From Mycobacterium sp. NBC_00419 (GTDB lineage Bacteria; Actinomycetota; Actinomycetes; Mycobacteriales; Mycobacteriaceae): a stretch of DNA of 64,000 nucleotides. The notes beneath the pieces were generated by a model. It was not told the origin of the DNA. It was given only the letters and a program-made list of their open reading frames with translations, and did not search any database. This document shows positions 45,581 through 54,439 of the stretch, one piece after another (positions within the stretch are counted from its first letter, which is position 1; each line of letters starts with the position of its first letter). The position numbers and the translations under genes are program-made. Location: positions 2,976,001-3,040,000 of the forward strand of contig NZ_CP107931.1 of assembly GCF_036023875.1 (NCBI RefSeq), written 5' to 3'.

Positions 45581-46731
45581 GCGCGTTCATGAGTTCCACT
45601 CGCCGGTACGGCTGGCGTGCGCTGGTGCTGACCGTGGCGGCGCTGGTGCTGACCTCCTGCGGTTGGCGCGGTATCGCCAACGTCCCGCTGCCGGGTGGCC
45701 CCGGCAGCGGCAGGGACAAGATGATTGTCTACGTCCAAATGCCGGATACGTTGGCGCTCAACGTCAACAGCCGGGTCCGGGTTGCCGACGTCTTCGTGGG
45801 CTCGGTGAAGGCAATCGAGCTCAAGAACTGGATCCCCACGCTGACTCTGGATATTCAGCCCGGAGTCAAGTTGCCCGCCAACGCAATTGCGCGGATCGGC
45901 CAGACAAGTCTGTTGGGTACCCAGCACGTCCAGTTGGACCCGCCGCCGGATCCCTCACCGGAGCCGCTGCGCGACGGCGCGACGATTCCGCTGAAGAACG
46001 CGCAGTCGTTCCCCACCACCGAGCGCACGCTGGCCAGCATCGCCACCGTGCTGCGCGGTGGCGGCATCCCCAACCTCGAAGTGATCCAGACCGAGGTCGC
46101 CAACATCCTGTCGGGCAATGCCGATCAGATCCGCGACTTCCTTGGCAAGCTGGACACCTTCACCGATCAGCTCAACCAGCAGCGCGAGGACCTGACCCGC
46201 GCCATCGACTCCACCAACGAGCTGTTGCAGATCGTCGCGAGCCGCAATGCCACCCTTGACCGGGTGCTGACCGAATTCCCGCCGCTGGTCAAGTATTTCG
46301 CGGATTCCCGGGACAAGCTCACCGGCGCCGTCGAGGCACTGGGCCGGTTCAGCAACGTCACCGCCAACACGTTGTCGTCGGCTCGGGCGGATCTCGACAC
46401 CAACCTGGCGAACCTGCAGCGCCCGCTCAAGCAGCTGGGCAAGGCCGGCCCGTACATGATCGACGCCCTCAAGCTGGTGATCACGGCGCCGTACCCGGTG
46501 GACAACATCCCGAAGGTGATCCGCGGTGACTACATCAACACCTCAGCCACGTTCGACCTGACGCTCAGTGCGCTCGACAACGCGTTCCTCACCGGAACCG
46601 GTGTCTCCGGCATGCTGCGCGCCCTCGAGCAGTCCTGGGGCCGCGATCCGCAGACGATGATCCCGGATGTGCGGTTCACGCCACACCCGAACATGGCCGA
46701 GGGCGGACCGTATGTCGAGCGCGGCGAGTGA
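45577..46731 (+). CDS. mce1E: Mce1E lipoprotein (LprK)
   Basis: 384 residues from a GTG start. It is the only Mce1 subunit with a lipobox: LVLTSC ends at C28, so it is lipid-anchored rather than held by a helix. The MCE domain is MIVYVQMPDTLALNVNSRVRVADVFVGSVKAIEL, followed by a helical region (LDTFTDQLNQQREDLTRAI). It matches the lipoprotein LprK (Rv0173) position in M. tuberculosis. Confidence 0.93.
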   Translation: MSAFMSSTRRYGWRALVLTVAALVLTSCGWRGIANVPLPGGPGSGRDKMIVYVQMPDTLALNVNSRVRVADVFVGSVKAIELKNWIPTLTLDIQPGVKLPANAIARIGQTSLLGTQHVQLDPPPDPSPEPLRDGATIPLKNAQSFPTTERTLASIATVLRGGGIPNLEVIQTEVANILSGNADQIRDFLGKLDTFTDQLNQQREDLTRAIDSTNELLQIVASRNATLDRVLTEFPPLVKYFADSRDKLTGAVEALGRFSNVTANTLSSARADLDTNLANLQRPLKQLGKAGPYMIDALKLVITAPYPVDNIPKVIRGDYINTSATFDLTLSALDNAFLTGTGVSGMLRALEQSWGRDPQTMIPDVRFTPHPNMAEGGPYVERGE

Positions 46732-46745
46732 GGGGTGACGAGTAG

Positions 46746-48299
46746 ATGTTGACCCGCTTCATCAAGACGCAGCTCATCGTGTTCGGCGTACTGACGGTGA
46801 TCGCACTGCTGCTGCTGGGGGTGTACTTCCTGCGGCTGCCTACGTTGGCCGGCGTCGGGCAGTACACGCTGAAGGCAGACCTGCCGTCCTCGGGCGGCCT
46901 GTACCGCACTGCCAACGTCACCTATCGCGGCATCACGATCGGCCGGGTGACCGACGTCGAGCCGACCGAAACCGGTGTGCGCGCGACGATGAGCATCGGC
47001 GACAAGTTCAAGATCCCGCTGGATGCCTCGGCGAACGTCCACTCGGTGTCGGCGGTCGGCGAGCAGTACCTGGACCTGGTGTCCGACAGCGGCAATCCCA
47101 GCAAGTTCTTCGCCGACGGGCAAACCATCACCAAGGGCACGGTGCCCTCGGAGGTCGGTCCCGCCCTCGACGCGGCCAACAAGGGCCTCGCGGCGTTGCC
47201 TGCGGACAAGATTCCGGTGCTGCTCAACGAAACCGCTTTGGCGGTGGGCGGATTGGGTCCGTCACTGCAGCGGTTGGTCGACGGCACCCAGGCGATCGTC
47301 ACCGATTTCAAGACCAACATCCAGGATGTCAACGACATCATCGCGAACTCGGCGCCCGTCGTCGACAGCCAGGTGAACTCCTCGGATGCGATCCAGCGCT
47401 GGGCGGCGAACCTGAACAGCATCGCCTCGCAGACCGCGGCACAGGATCAGGCGTTGCGCAGTGGCCTGAGCCAGGCGGCCCCGACTGCGGATGCGGTGAC
47501 CGCGGTGTTCAGCGACGTCCGTGAGGCATTGCCGCAGACGTTGGCGAACCTGGAAGTCATCCTCGACATGCTCAAGCGCTACAACAAGGGTGTCGAGCAG
47601 TCGCTGGTGCTGTTGCCGCAGGGCGCGTCGGTGGCCCAGGCGGTGTCCGCGCCGTATAAAGGCCAGGCCGCACTGGACTTCGCACTGACGATCAACCAGC
47701 CGCCGCCGTGTCTGACGGGCTTCCTGCCCGCCAGCCAGTGGCGTGCTCCGGCCGACCTGTCCCGCAAGCCGGTGGAGAACGGGCTCTACTGCAAGATCCC
47801 CAAGGACACCCCGGCGAACGTGGTGCGTGGCGCCCGGAACTTCCCCTGCGTCGACATCCCGGGCAAGCGGGCGGCAACCCCGGAGGAGTGCCGCAGCAAC
47901 GAGCCGTACACGCCACTGGGTACCAACCCGTGGATCGGCGATCCCAACCAGATATTGACGTGCCCGGCACCCGGTGCTCGATGCGACCAACCGGTGAACC
48001 CCGGTACCGTGATACCGGCACCAACGATCAACAACGGGATGAACCCGCTGCCGGCGGACCTGCTTCCGGCGCCGACACCGCCGACGAGCGATCCGCTCAG
48101 TCCACCGGGGGCGGGGACCGTGCAGTGCAACGGACAGCAACCCAATCCGTGCAACTACACTCCGGCAGCAAGTAATACGGCCGTCTACAACCCGCAAAGT
48201 GGTGAGTTGGTCGGCCCTGACGGTGTGAAGTACAGCGTCAAGAACTCGAGCAGTACAGGAGACGACGGATGGAAGGAGATGCTGGCTCCGGCCGGCTGA
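46746..48299 (+). CDS. mce1F: Mce1F
   Basis: 517 residues. N-terminal helix LIVFGVLTVIALLLLGVYFL, MCE domain (LPSSGGLYRTANVTYRGITIGRVTDVEP), then a helical segment and a C-terminal half with eight or so cysteines (for example YCKIPKD, NFPCVD, TCPAPGARCDQ and QCNGQQPNPCNY), suggesting a disulfide-stabilised tip. The Cys content is typical of MceF proteins. The next gene starts 31 bp before its stop. It completes the six-subunit ring. Confidence 0.93.
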   Translation: MLTRFIKTQLIVFGVLTVIALLLLGVYFLRLPTLAGVGQYTLKADLPSSGGLYRTANVTYRGITIGRVTDVEPTETGVRATMSIGDKFKIPLDASANVHSVSAVGEQYLDLVSDSGNPSKFFADGQTITKGTVPSEVGPALDAANKGLAALPADKIPVLLNETALAVGGLGPSLQRLVDGTQAIVTDFKTNIQDVNDIIANSAPVVDSQVNSSDAIQRWAANLNSIASQTAAQDQALRSGLSQAAPTADAVTAVFSDVREALPQTLANLEVILDMLKRYNKGVEQSLVLLPQGASVAQAVSAPYKGQAALDFALTINQPPPCLTGFLPASQWRAPADLSRKPVENGLYCKIPKDTPANVVRGARNFPCVDIPGKRAATPEECRSNEPYTPLGTNPWIGDPNQILTCPAPGARCDQPVNPGTVIPAPTINNGMNPLPADLLPAPTPPTSDPLSPPGAGTVQCNGQQPNPCNYTPAASNTAVYNPQSGELVGPDGVKYSVKNSSSTGDDGWKEMLAPAG

Positions 48300-48931
48300 C
48301 CCCCAACCCGCCGGGTGACGACGCCGAACACAGCGAGGCGCTGGAGCAGGCGAGTCAGAACCCGCCCATCACCGACGACGATGCCGAACCGGGCGTGGAT
48401 CCGGTCGAGGCGACCGCGCAACCGCGTGTCTCTCGTTTGAGCAGTCCTCGTTGGCTGGTCGGTGTCAGCGCTGCCCTTGTGATCGGCGCTGTCGGCTTGG
48501 CTGCGGGTGGCTACCTGGCGATGCGGTCGCACCAGACCAGCGCGGCCACCGCGCGCTCCGAGCAGGCTGCCGTGGCAGCGGCCATGGATTGCGTCACCGC
48601 GACCCAGGCGCCGGACGCCAGTGCGATGGAAGCCAGTCAACGCAAGATCATCGAGTGCGCGACGGGTGGCTTCGGCGCGCAGGCGACGCTGTACAGCGGC
48701 CTGCTGGTCGACGCCTACCAGGCCGCCAAGGTTCAGGTTCAGGTCTCCAACATGCGCGCAGCCGTCGAGCGCCACAACGACGACGGCTCGATGGACGTCC
48801 TCGTCGCGTTGCGCGTGAAGGTCTCCAATACCGAGGCACAGGGTCAGGAGCAGGGCTATCGCCTGCGGGTCAAGATGATGCCCGATAACGGCACCTACAA
48901 GATCGCCGACCTCGCCCAGGTGAGTAAGTGA
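48269..48931 (+). CDS. Mce-associated membrane protein 1 (Rv0175-like)
   Basis: 220 residues. A polar N-terminal region (about 1-65) leads into one membrane helix (WLVGVSAALVIGAVGLAAGGYLAM) and a C-terminal periplasmic alpha+beta domain resembling the Mce-associated/SnoaL-like fold (AAMDCVTATQA to NDDGSMDVLVALRVKV). Its ATG 48269 lies inside mce1F in another frame. Mce-associated proteins stabilise or accessorise the transporter; the exact role here is not known. Confidence 0.88.
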   Translation: MEGDAGSGRLTPNPPGDDAEHSEALEQASQNPPITDDDAEPGVDPVEATAQPRVSRLSSPRWLVGVSAALVIGAVGLAAGGYLAMRSHQTSAATARSEQAAVAAAMDCVTATQAPDASAMEASQRKIIECATGGFGAQATLYSGLLVDAYQAAKVQVQVSNMRAAVERHNDDGSMDVLVALRVKVSNTEAQGQEQGYRLRVKMMPDNGTYKIADLAQVSK

Positions 48932-49908
48932 CGGTGACCGACACCGGCACCACCGAGATCGTCGACACCGTCGCCGACGAACCTGCCGTGCCGAAGGCCG
49001 GTTGGGGCGCGCGGGCGGGAGCGTTCGCCGTCGACGTGCTGGCCGGCATCGGAGTGCTCGCAACGCTGATGCTGGTCGCCTGGTCGGCGCCGCTTCGTGG
49101 GTGGCTCTGGTGGCTGTCGGTCGGCTTCGCCGTGGTGGTGTTCCTGGCAGTGGCCGTCAACCGTTGGGTACTGCCCTCAGTCGCGGGCTGGACGCTGGGC
49201 CGGTCGCTGTTCGGCATCGAGGTCGTCACCCGAACCGGTGGCCGGCCCGGACCGTGGCGACTGCTGCTGCGCGACGTCGCTCACCTGCTCGACACCATCC
49301 CGCTGTTCGTCGGCTGGCTGTGGCCGTTGTGGGATTCCCGGGGCCGGACCTTCGCCGACGTGCTGGCCCGCACCGAGGCGCACCGCATCGACGGTGAGCG
49401 GCCCGACCGCCGCCGGCTGGGAGCAGCGGTACTGGCGGGTGCGGCCGTGATCGCGCTGGCCGCTGCCGGACTGAACTACCTGTCGGTGTACCGGCATGAC
49501 CACGCCGTCGACGATGCCCGCAGGCAGGTTGCTGCGCAGGGGCCCAAGATCGTGGAGAACACGCTCAGCTACGACGCCGCGAGTATCGACGCCGATTTCG
49601 CCCGGGCCCGCGGCCTGGTCACCGACGGCTACCGGCCGCAGCTGGTCGCCCAGCAGGACGCGGTGCGCAAGGCCGGACCGGTCGACAACGACTACTGGGT
49701 GACCAACAGCGCGGTGCTGACTAATACGCCCGACTCTGCGGTGATGCTCCTGCTGATGCAGGGCCAGCGCGGCGAGGCGCCCAAACAACGAATGATCACC
49801 GCGACGATCCGGGCGAACTTCGAGAAGGCCGCCGACGGCCAGTGGCAGGTCTCCAACATCACGGTGCTGGCCAAGCCGAACTCCGCCGCGCAGGGGCAGG
49901 GCCGATGA
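48928..49908 (+). CDS. RDD-domain Mce-associated protein (Rv0176-like)
   Basis: 326 residues. The RDD-type membrane domain (about 25-155) begins with PKAGWGARAGAFAVDVLAGIGVLATLMLVAW and has SRGRTFADVLARTEAHRI, the conserved end of RDD proteins. A fourth helix (LGAAVLAGAAVIALAAAGLNYL) then leads to a periplasmic domain similar to those in the neighbouring Mce-associated proteins (DDARRQVAAQGPKIVENTLSYD). It overlaps its upstream neighbour by 4 bp. The fused layout is shared with the M. tuberculosis gene from memory. Confidence 0.87.
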   Translation: MTVTDTGTTEIVDTVADEPAVPKAGWGARAGAFAVDVLAGIGVLATLMLVAWSAPLRGWLWWLSVGFAVVVFLAVAVNRWVLPSVAGWTLGRSLFGIEVVTRTGGRPGPWRLLLRDVAHLLDTIPLFVGWLWPLWDSRGRTFADVLARTEAHRIDGERPDRRRLGAAVLAGAAVIALAAAGLNYLSVYRHDHAVDDARRQVAAQGPKIVENTLSYDAASIDADFARARGLVTDGYRPQLVAQQDAVRKAGPVDNDYWVTNSAVLTNTPDSAVMLLLMQGQRGEAPKQRMITATIRANFEKAADGQWQVSNITVLAKPNSAAQGQGR

Positions 49909-50453
49909 GCCCGCGCCGCAAGGTCGAGCCGGGTACCGAGGGCATCTTCCGGATGCCTGACCCGACGCCGCGCCGGTGGATTCTGGCTGCGGTGGCCGCG
50001 CTGGCGGCCGTGGCGATCATCGGTGCGGTGACCGTCAGCGCGCTGATGTTGGTGGACCGCGAGACGCAACGCCGGGACGCGGTCCGTGACGTGACGGTGC
50101 TGAGCTTCGTGCGGGGATTCGTCACCGACTACACCTCGCCGGATCCGTTCCACGCCAACGACTATGCCAACAAGATTCTGGCTCAGGGCACCGGCCAGTT
50201 CGCCAAGCTCTACCAGGAGAAGCTGAACGAGATCGTCATCCAGGTGGCGCAGGCCGAGCCGACCAAGGGCAACGTGCAGGACCTCGGAATCGAACGCTGG
50301 AACTCCGACGGCAGCGCGGACGTCGTCGTCGCCGCGACCACCAACACCACCCTGCCCGACGGCAAGAAGATCGAGAACGGCAGTCGATGGGTGGTCACCG
50401 CGACCAAGGAAGGGCAGCAGTGGAAGATCAGCAATCTGCTTCAGGTGATCTGA
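49905..50453 (+). CDS. Mce-associated membrane protein (Rv0177-like)
   Basis: 182 residues from ATG 49905, which overlaps the previous stop by 4 bp. A helix (RWILAAVAALAAVAIIGAVTVSALML) is followed by a periplasmic alpha+beta domain (VRGFVTDYTSPDP, FHANDYANKILAQGTGQFAKLY and GSRWVVTATKEGQQWKISNLLQVI). No lipobox or catalytic motif is present. It belongs to the four-gene Mce-associated group at the end of the operon. Confidence 0.88.
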   Translation: MSPRRKVEPGTEGIFRMPDPTPRRWILAAVAALAAVAIIGAVTVSALMLVDRETQRRDAVRDVTVLSFVRGFVTDYTSPDPFHANDYANKILAQGTGQFAKLYQEKLNEIVIQVAQAEPTKGNVQDLGIERWNSDGSADVVVAATTNTTLPDGKKIENGSRWVVTATKEGQQWKISNLLQVI

Positions 50454-51037
50454 CCGAAGCGGCAGCCGCCGAGGAAGAGGCTCTCGCGCCCGAATCGGAA
50501 CAGCCCGCCGCCCGAAAGTGGTTGACCGGCAAGAGGACTGCGCTCGTGGTGGGCGCCGCCGCGGCCCTGTTCGTCGCCGGGGGAGCGTTCGCCGGCGCCG
50601 CGGTCCAGCCGTATCTGGCTGACCGGGCCGCCGTGGCGACCAAGCTGGACATCGCCAAGACCTCGGCTGAGGCCATCACGACGTTGTGGACCTACACGCC
50701 CGATGACATGGACAAGTTGCCGGAACGCTCCGCGAAGTACCTCTCCGGTGACTTCCAGGATCAGTACCGCAAGTACGTCGACGCGATCGTGCCGACCAAC
50801 AAGCAGGCTCAGGTCACCAACAACACCCAGGTGGTGGGAACGGCGGTCGAGTCGCTGCACGGCGACGAGGCCACCGCGCTCGTCTACACCAACACCACCT
50901 CGACAAGCCCGCTGACCAAGAACATCCCGGCGATGCGCTACCTGTCCTATCGTCTGCAGCTGACGCGCGACGGCGGGCACTGGCTGGTGACGAAGATGAC
51001 CACGGTGACCTCCCTGGACCTCACTCCGCAGCTCTGA
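50420..51037 (+). CDS. Mce-associated membrane protein (Rv0178-like)
   Basis: 205 residues from GTG 50420; GGAAGGG is correctly spaced before it. An ATG at 50387 in the same frame would lengthen it by 11 residues and lie deeper in the preceding gene. The protein has an acidic N-terminal stretch, a helix (TALVVGAAAALFVAGGAFAGAAV) and a periplasmic domain ending WLVTKMTTVTSLDLTPQL. It overlaps the preceding gene by 34 bp. It is the last of the four Mce-associated genes. Confidence 0.85.
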   Translation: MEDQQSASGDLTEAAAAEEEALAPESEQPAARKWLTGKRTALVVGAAAALFVAGGAFAGAAVQPYLADRAAVATKLDIAKTSAEAITTLWTYTPDDMDKLPERSAKYLSGDFQDQYRKYVDAIVPTNKQAQVTNNTQVVGTAVESLHGDEATALVYTNTTSTSPLTKNIPAMRYLSYRLQLTRDGGHWLVTKMTTVTSLDLTPQL

Positions 51038-51053
51038 CGGCGATACTTGCCTG

Positions 51054-51752
51054 ATGGCCGTCGCCTCACCCGTATCGGAACGCGCCACCGTCGCCGCCCT
51101 GTTACTGCTGACCTTCGGCACCGGCATGGTCGACGCCATCAGCGTGTTGGTGCTGGGCCACGTGTTCGTGGCCAACATGACCGGCAACGTGATCTTCCTG
51201 GGCTTCTGGTTCGTGCCGCACTCCGGTGTCGACATGACCGCAGCGGTGGTCTCTTTCGCCAGCTTCGTGGTGGGCACCATCATTGGCGGACGGTTCGCCC
51301 GCCATCTCGCCTACGAGGTGCGGGTCTGGATCACCGCCGCACTGGGCACCGAAGTGGTGCTGCTGACCGCGCTGGCGATCCTGGCGGGTACCGGTGTGCT
51401 GGCGTATCACGACAACGGCAAGCTGCTGCTGATCGCCGGACTGGCGATCATCTTCGGCGCTCAGAACGCAGCAGCGCGTCAGTTCGGTATCCAGGAGTTG
51501 AGTACCACGGTGCTGACGTCGACGATCGTCGGCATCGGCAGTGAAAGCCGGCTTGCGGGCGGGACCGGGCAACGTGAAAAGCTGCGCTATAGCGTGGTTG
51601 TGACGATGCTGGCAGGGGCGGCGGTCGGTGCGACGATGTCCCGCTTCATGGTCGCACCGGTGATCGGTCTGACGGCCGTGGTGGTTGCGGCGAGCCTGGC
51701 CATCTTCCGCTACGGGCCGCAACCTGCGCCGGTTGCCGTGCCCGAAAACTAG
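51054..51752 (+). CDS. DUF1275 (YoaK-type) membrane protein
   Basis: 232 residues with six hydrophobic helices. GTGMVDAISVLVLGHVFVANMTGNVIFLG is the conserved DUF1275 start, and FGAQNAAARQFGIQELSTTVLTSTIVGI the central conserved block. Function is unknown; the family is widespread. It starts 17 bp after the last mce-associated gene and could be read through with the operon, though nothing else links it to lipid import. About 80 bp without features follow it. Confidence 0.87.
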   Translation: MAVASPVSERATVAALLLLTFGTGMVDAISVLVLGHVFVANMTGNVIFLGFWFVPHSGVDMTAAVVSFASFVVGTIIGGRFARHLAYEVRVWITAALGTEVVLLTALAILAGTGVLAYHDNGKLLLIAGLAIIFGAQNAAARQFGIQELSTTVLTSTIVGIGSESRLAGGTGQREKLRYSVVVTMLAGAAVGATMSRFMVAPVIGLTAVVVAASLAIFRYGPQPAPVAVPEN

Positions 51753-51833
51753 CGCGGTTCTCGAAAGCCCGATACGCCAATCGATTTCATCTGTATCACG
51801 AGGTCGGAAAATGGTTGCCGCAAGGGGCCAGCC

Positions 51834-53066
51834 TCAGTTCTGTGATGGTGGTGGGTTGGGTTCGTAGGGGTGGTACCAGCGCCAGTCTGCGCGTTCGCCG
51901 AGGGGTCCTGGGCAGGGTGGGACATCGGGTGGCGGCTGGTTGGGTGGTCGTGCCAGTGATCGGTCGGTCAGGGGGTCGCCGTCGCTGTCGACGACGGTGA
52001 GTCGGTGGGCGGGGCCGGTGATGGTGATGTCGCCGCGGTGGTGTGCCCGGTGGTGAAACGGGCACAGCAAGACCAGGTTGGTCAGGTCGGTGGGGCCGCC
52101 GTCTTCCCAGTGTCGGATGTGGTGGGCGTGCAGGCCGCGGGTGGCCCCACAGCCGGGGACCGCACAGGTGCGGTCGCGGTGCTCCAGGGCGCGGCGCAGC
52201 CGACGATTGATGGTGCGCGTGGATCGACCCGCGCCGATGGGTTGGCCGTGGCGTTCGAACCAGACCTCGCAGGTGGCATCACAGGTCAGGTATTGGCGAT
52301 CAGCGTCGGAGAGCAGCGGCGCCAGATGCAGGGCGGCGGCGCGTTGTTCGACGTCGACGTGGACCACGACGGTGGTGTGCTGGCCGTGCGGGCGCCGGGC
52401 CGCGTCGGCATCCCAACTGTCGGTCACCAGGCGCATGAACGCATCGACGGTGTTCGGCATGGGTGGTGCAGTGTCGGAGGAGCTTTCGTTGTGATCGTGT
52501 GTCCACTGCGCGATCAACGCCTCCCGATGTGAGGCCAGCGCCGCGTCGAACAGGGCGGCCTCGTCATGGGGCAGGGTGATGCGCCACTTGGTCGAGGTCT
52601 CATCACCGGACTTAGTGATCGAACGCCGCGGCTCGGGGCGCGGATCGGGCTCGGGGCGCGGTTCGAGTGCGACCGCGGTGCGCAACTGGCTGACCGAGGC
52701 GACCGCGGCCATCTGCGCGTAATGCTCATCCGAGCCGTCGCCGGCGCGGGCGGCGATCACCCCGACCTGATCCAGGGACAGCCGGCCCTCCCGTAAGCCC
52801 TGCACACAGCGGGGAAACTCCTCAAGCCGGCCCGCCACGGTAGCGACGGCCTTGGCGTTGGCCGACGACGTGCCCAGTTTCCAGGCCACCACCGCGGCGA
52901 CCGAACGCGCACCGGTCAACCCCCACAACCCATCACGATCCATCTCCGCGACAAGGTCCACAATGCGCCCGTCGATCGCATTGCGCTGCCCGGCCAGCTC
53001 GGCCAACTCCTCGAAGAGCCCCTCGAGACGCTCCTTGGGAAGGACTACCGCGGCCGCCGACGACAT
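51834..53066 (-). CDS. DUF222/HNH endonuclease-domain protein, 13E12 family
   Basis: 410 residues from ATG 53066 (GTG 53072 adds two). The N-terminal DUF222 domain (about 10-300) is followed by an HNH nuclease motif LHAHHIRHWEDGGPTDLTNLVLLCPFHHRAHH, with zinc-type cysteines in CAVPGCGATRG before it. This family is highly repeated in mycobacteria (the 13E12 repeat of M. tuberculosis) and is thought to be mobile or recombinogenic; its function is not established. It interrupts the conserved order after mce1, so it is a likely insertion. The proline-rich tail is ordinary for the family. Confidence 0.9.
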   Translation of the reverse strand: MSSAAAVVLPKERLEGLFEELAELAGQRNAIDGRIVDLVAEMDRDGLWGLTGARSVAAVVAWKLGTSSANAKAVATVAGRLEEFPRCVQGLREGRLSLDQVGVIAARAGDGSDEHYAQMAAVASVSQLRTAVALEPRPEPDPRPEPRRSITKSGDETSTKWRITLPHDEAALFDAALASHREALIAQWTHDHNESSSDTAPPMPNTVDAFMRLVTDSWDADAARRPHGQHTTVVVHVDVEQRAAALHLAPLLSDADRQYLTCDATCEVWFERHGQPIGAGRSTRTINRRLRRALEHRDRTCAVPGCGATRGLHAHHIRHWEDGGPTDLTNLVLLCPFHHRAHHRGDITITGPAHRLTVVDSDGDPLTDRSLARPPNQPPPDVPPCPGPLGERADWRWYHPYEPNPPPSQN

Positions 53067-53123
53067 GACCACATCATCGCAAAGGCCACCGACAAAAAAC
53101 CGCCGCCGAATTCCAAAGGCTAA

Positions 53124-54203
53124 CTAGCTGAAGGCAAGCCAACTCGGCAGCGCCCGCTCACGCGAGTCGCAGAGCACCTGCATCGTGTCGCAGGACCCCT
53201 TCGGCACCCCGGCACCCGCCCACATGCCGCCGGTATCGCGGCGCAGCACGATCGCCGACGAGCCGCCACCGTCGAGCAGAATGGCTGTGTCGCTGCCCAA
53301 TCCGCGGAACAGGTCCTGAATCTGGTCGGGGGTGTAACTGCCGCCCTGGAAGATGTACATCTCGTCCTTGTCGCGGGCGTAGGCCAACGCCGTGCGGGCC
53401 GCGCTGGGGCCCGGGTCGTTCATCTGCCCGGTGTCACCCGGTGCTAGCAGCTTGAGACCGCTGACCGCGGCGAATCTCGTGCCCTTGTCCATCAGACCCT
53501 GGATCACCGGTGATGCCGCGTCGTAGTCGTCGGGGGATTTGGGTGTCACGACGAACGGTGCCCCAGCCACCGGCAGGATCATCGTGGTCAGAGCGGTCCA
53601 CACTTCGTCGCCCCCGGACAGTGCCTGCTTTCCGGCGTAGGCGATGGTCCCGGTGACGGCGGCGTTGGCGCGGCCCTGCCCGCGGGTGGTGTCGACGTAA
53701 GCACCCAGGGGCGAACTGCAGCCCGTCGTCTTCCATGAACCCGCCTGCTGCGAGCGCACGTCGAAGAAGTTGGCGTTGATGGCGATGGTGGGCTGACCGA
53801 GCGCCTGCCAGGCCTGCAGCGGGCTATAGGTCTCGGAGGCCTGGACGAGTCCCTCGCGGGTGCGGGCACCGGGGGTGCTCTCGCAGCGCGCCTGGTATCC
53901 GGTGTGGGTATCGACGAGCAGCCGGGGAGTCAGACGCTGCGACGCGGCCTTGATGATCATCAGATGGCCACCGTTGGTCATCTCGTACCAGTTGCCCGCG
54001 GCGTTGAGCATCGGGGCGGAATAGCCGCTGCCGAAGTTGTAGACGAGGTAGCTGCCGCGTGTCGTCGCGATCGCCTGAGCCAACTGGTCGCGGCCGTCGG
54101 CCACTGCCACCGGCGCACCCGTGGTGGCAGCCAAGGTCAGGCAGGCGATCGCCGCCATCGAGGCGGCGGCGACGCGGCGAATGATCGCGACCGGGGTTGG
54201 CAC
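53124..54203 (-). CDS. Secreted phosphodiester-glycosidase-like (NAGPA/DUF2233) protein
   Basis: 359 residues with a signal peptide (VAAASMAAIACLTLAATTGAPVAVADG). The NAGPA domain spans most of the rest: TIAINANFFDVRSQQ near residue 140, then SAARTALAYARDKDEMYIFQGG and the family hallmark SDTAILLDGGGSSAIVLRRD. NAGPA proteins cleave N-acetylglucosamine-1-phosphodiester bonds and bacterial members act on envelope glycans. A pair of cysteines (STTGCSS-type and SCDTMQVLCDSRE) suggests a disulfide. It lies 57 bp downstream of the DUF222 gene start, on the same strand. The envelope target is unknown. Confidence 0.82.
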   Translation of the reverse strand: MPTPVAIIRRVAAASMAAIACLTLAATTGAPVAVADGRDQLAQAIATTRGSYLVYNFGSGYSAPMLNAAGNWYEMTNGGHLMIIKAASQRLTPRLLVDTHTGYQARCESTPGARTREGLVQASETYSPLQAWQALGQPTIAINANFFDVRSQQAGSWKTTGCSSPLGAYVDTTRGQGRANAAVTGTIAYAGKQALSGGDEVWTALTTMILPVAGAPFVVTPKSPDDYDAASPVIQGLMDKGTRFAAVSGLKLLAPGDTGQMNDPGPSAARTALAYARDKDEMYIFQGGSYTPDQIQDLFRGLGSDTAILLDGGGSSAIVLRRDTGGMWAGAGVPKGSCDTMQVLCDSRERALPSWLAFS

Positions 54204-54363
54204 AGTTGCCCTTTCGGTGAAGAACGTCGAAATACGCCAACAATCACTGTAGTCACAGCAATCACACAGTCAACTTTCGTAACAATCCCATTCCGGTTCG
54301 GGTCCAACGCCGTCACGGGCCCGTCAAAAGTGTTTGCGCATGCGCCCCTGCCCGCGGCCCGGA

Positions 54364-54409
54364 GGTTATCGACTCCCAGAAATGGGAACACGTGCTCTGC
54401 GCGGTTCCC
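54364..54409 (+). promoter_or_regulatory. Candidate stress promoter of the GlsB-like gene
   Basis: GGTT (54364-54367) and GGGAAC (54384-54389), 16 bp apart, resemble the GGTT/GGGTAT boxes of SigF-type promoters with two mismatches in the second box. The same stretch contains TCCCA-GAAA-TGGGA and the inverted pair GGGAAC/GTTCCC (54384-54409). It is 30-75 bp upstream of the GlsB ATG. The rest of the 236-bp gap upstream holds the AT-rich promoter side of the divergent gene and nothing else recognised. Confidence 0.35.
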
Positions 54410-54439
54410 GCCCGGGGCCGCCCAACACGAGGAGCAGCA

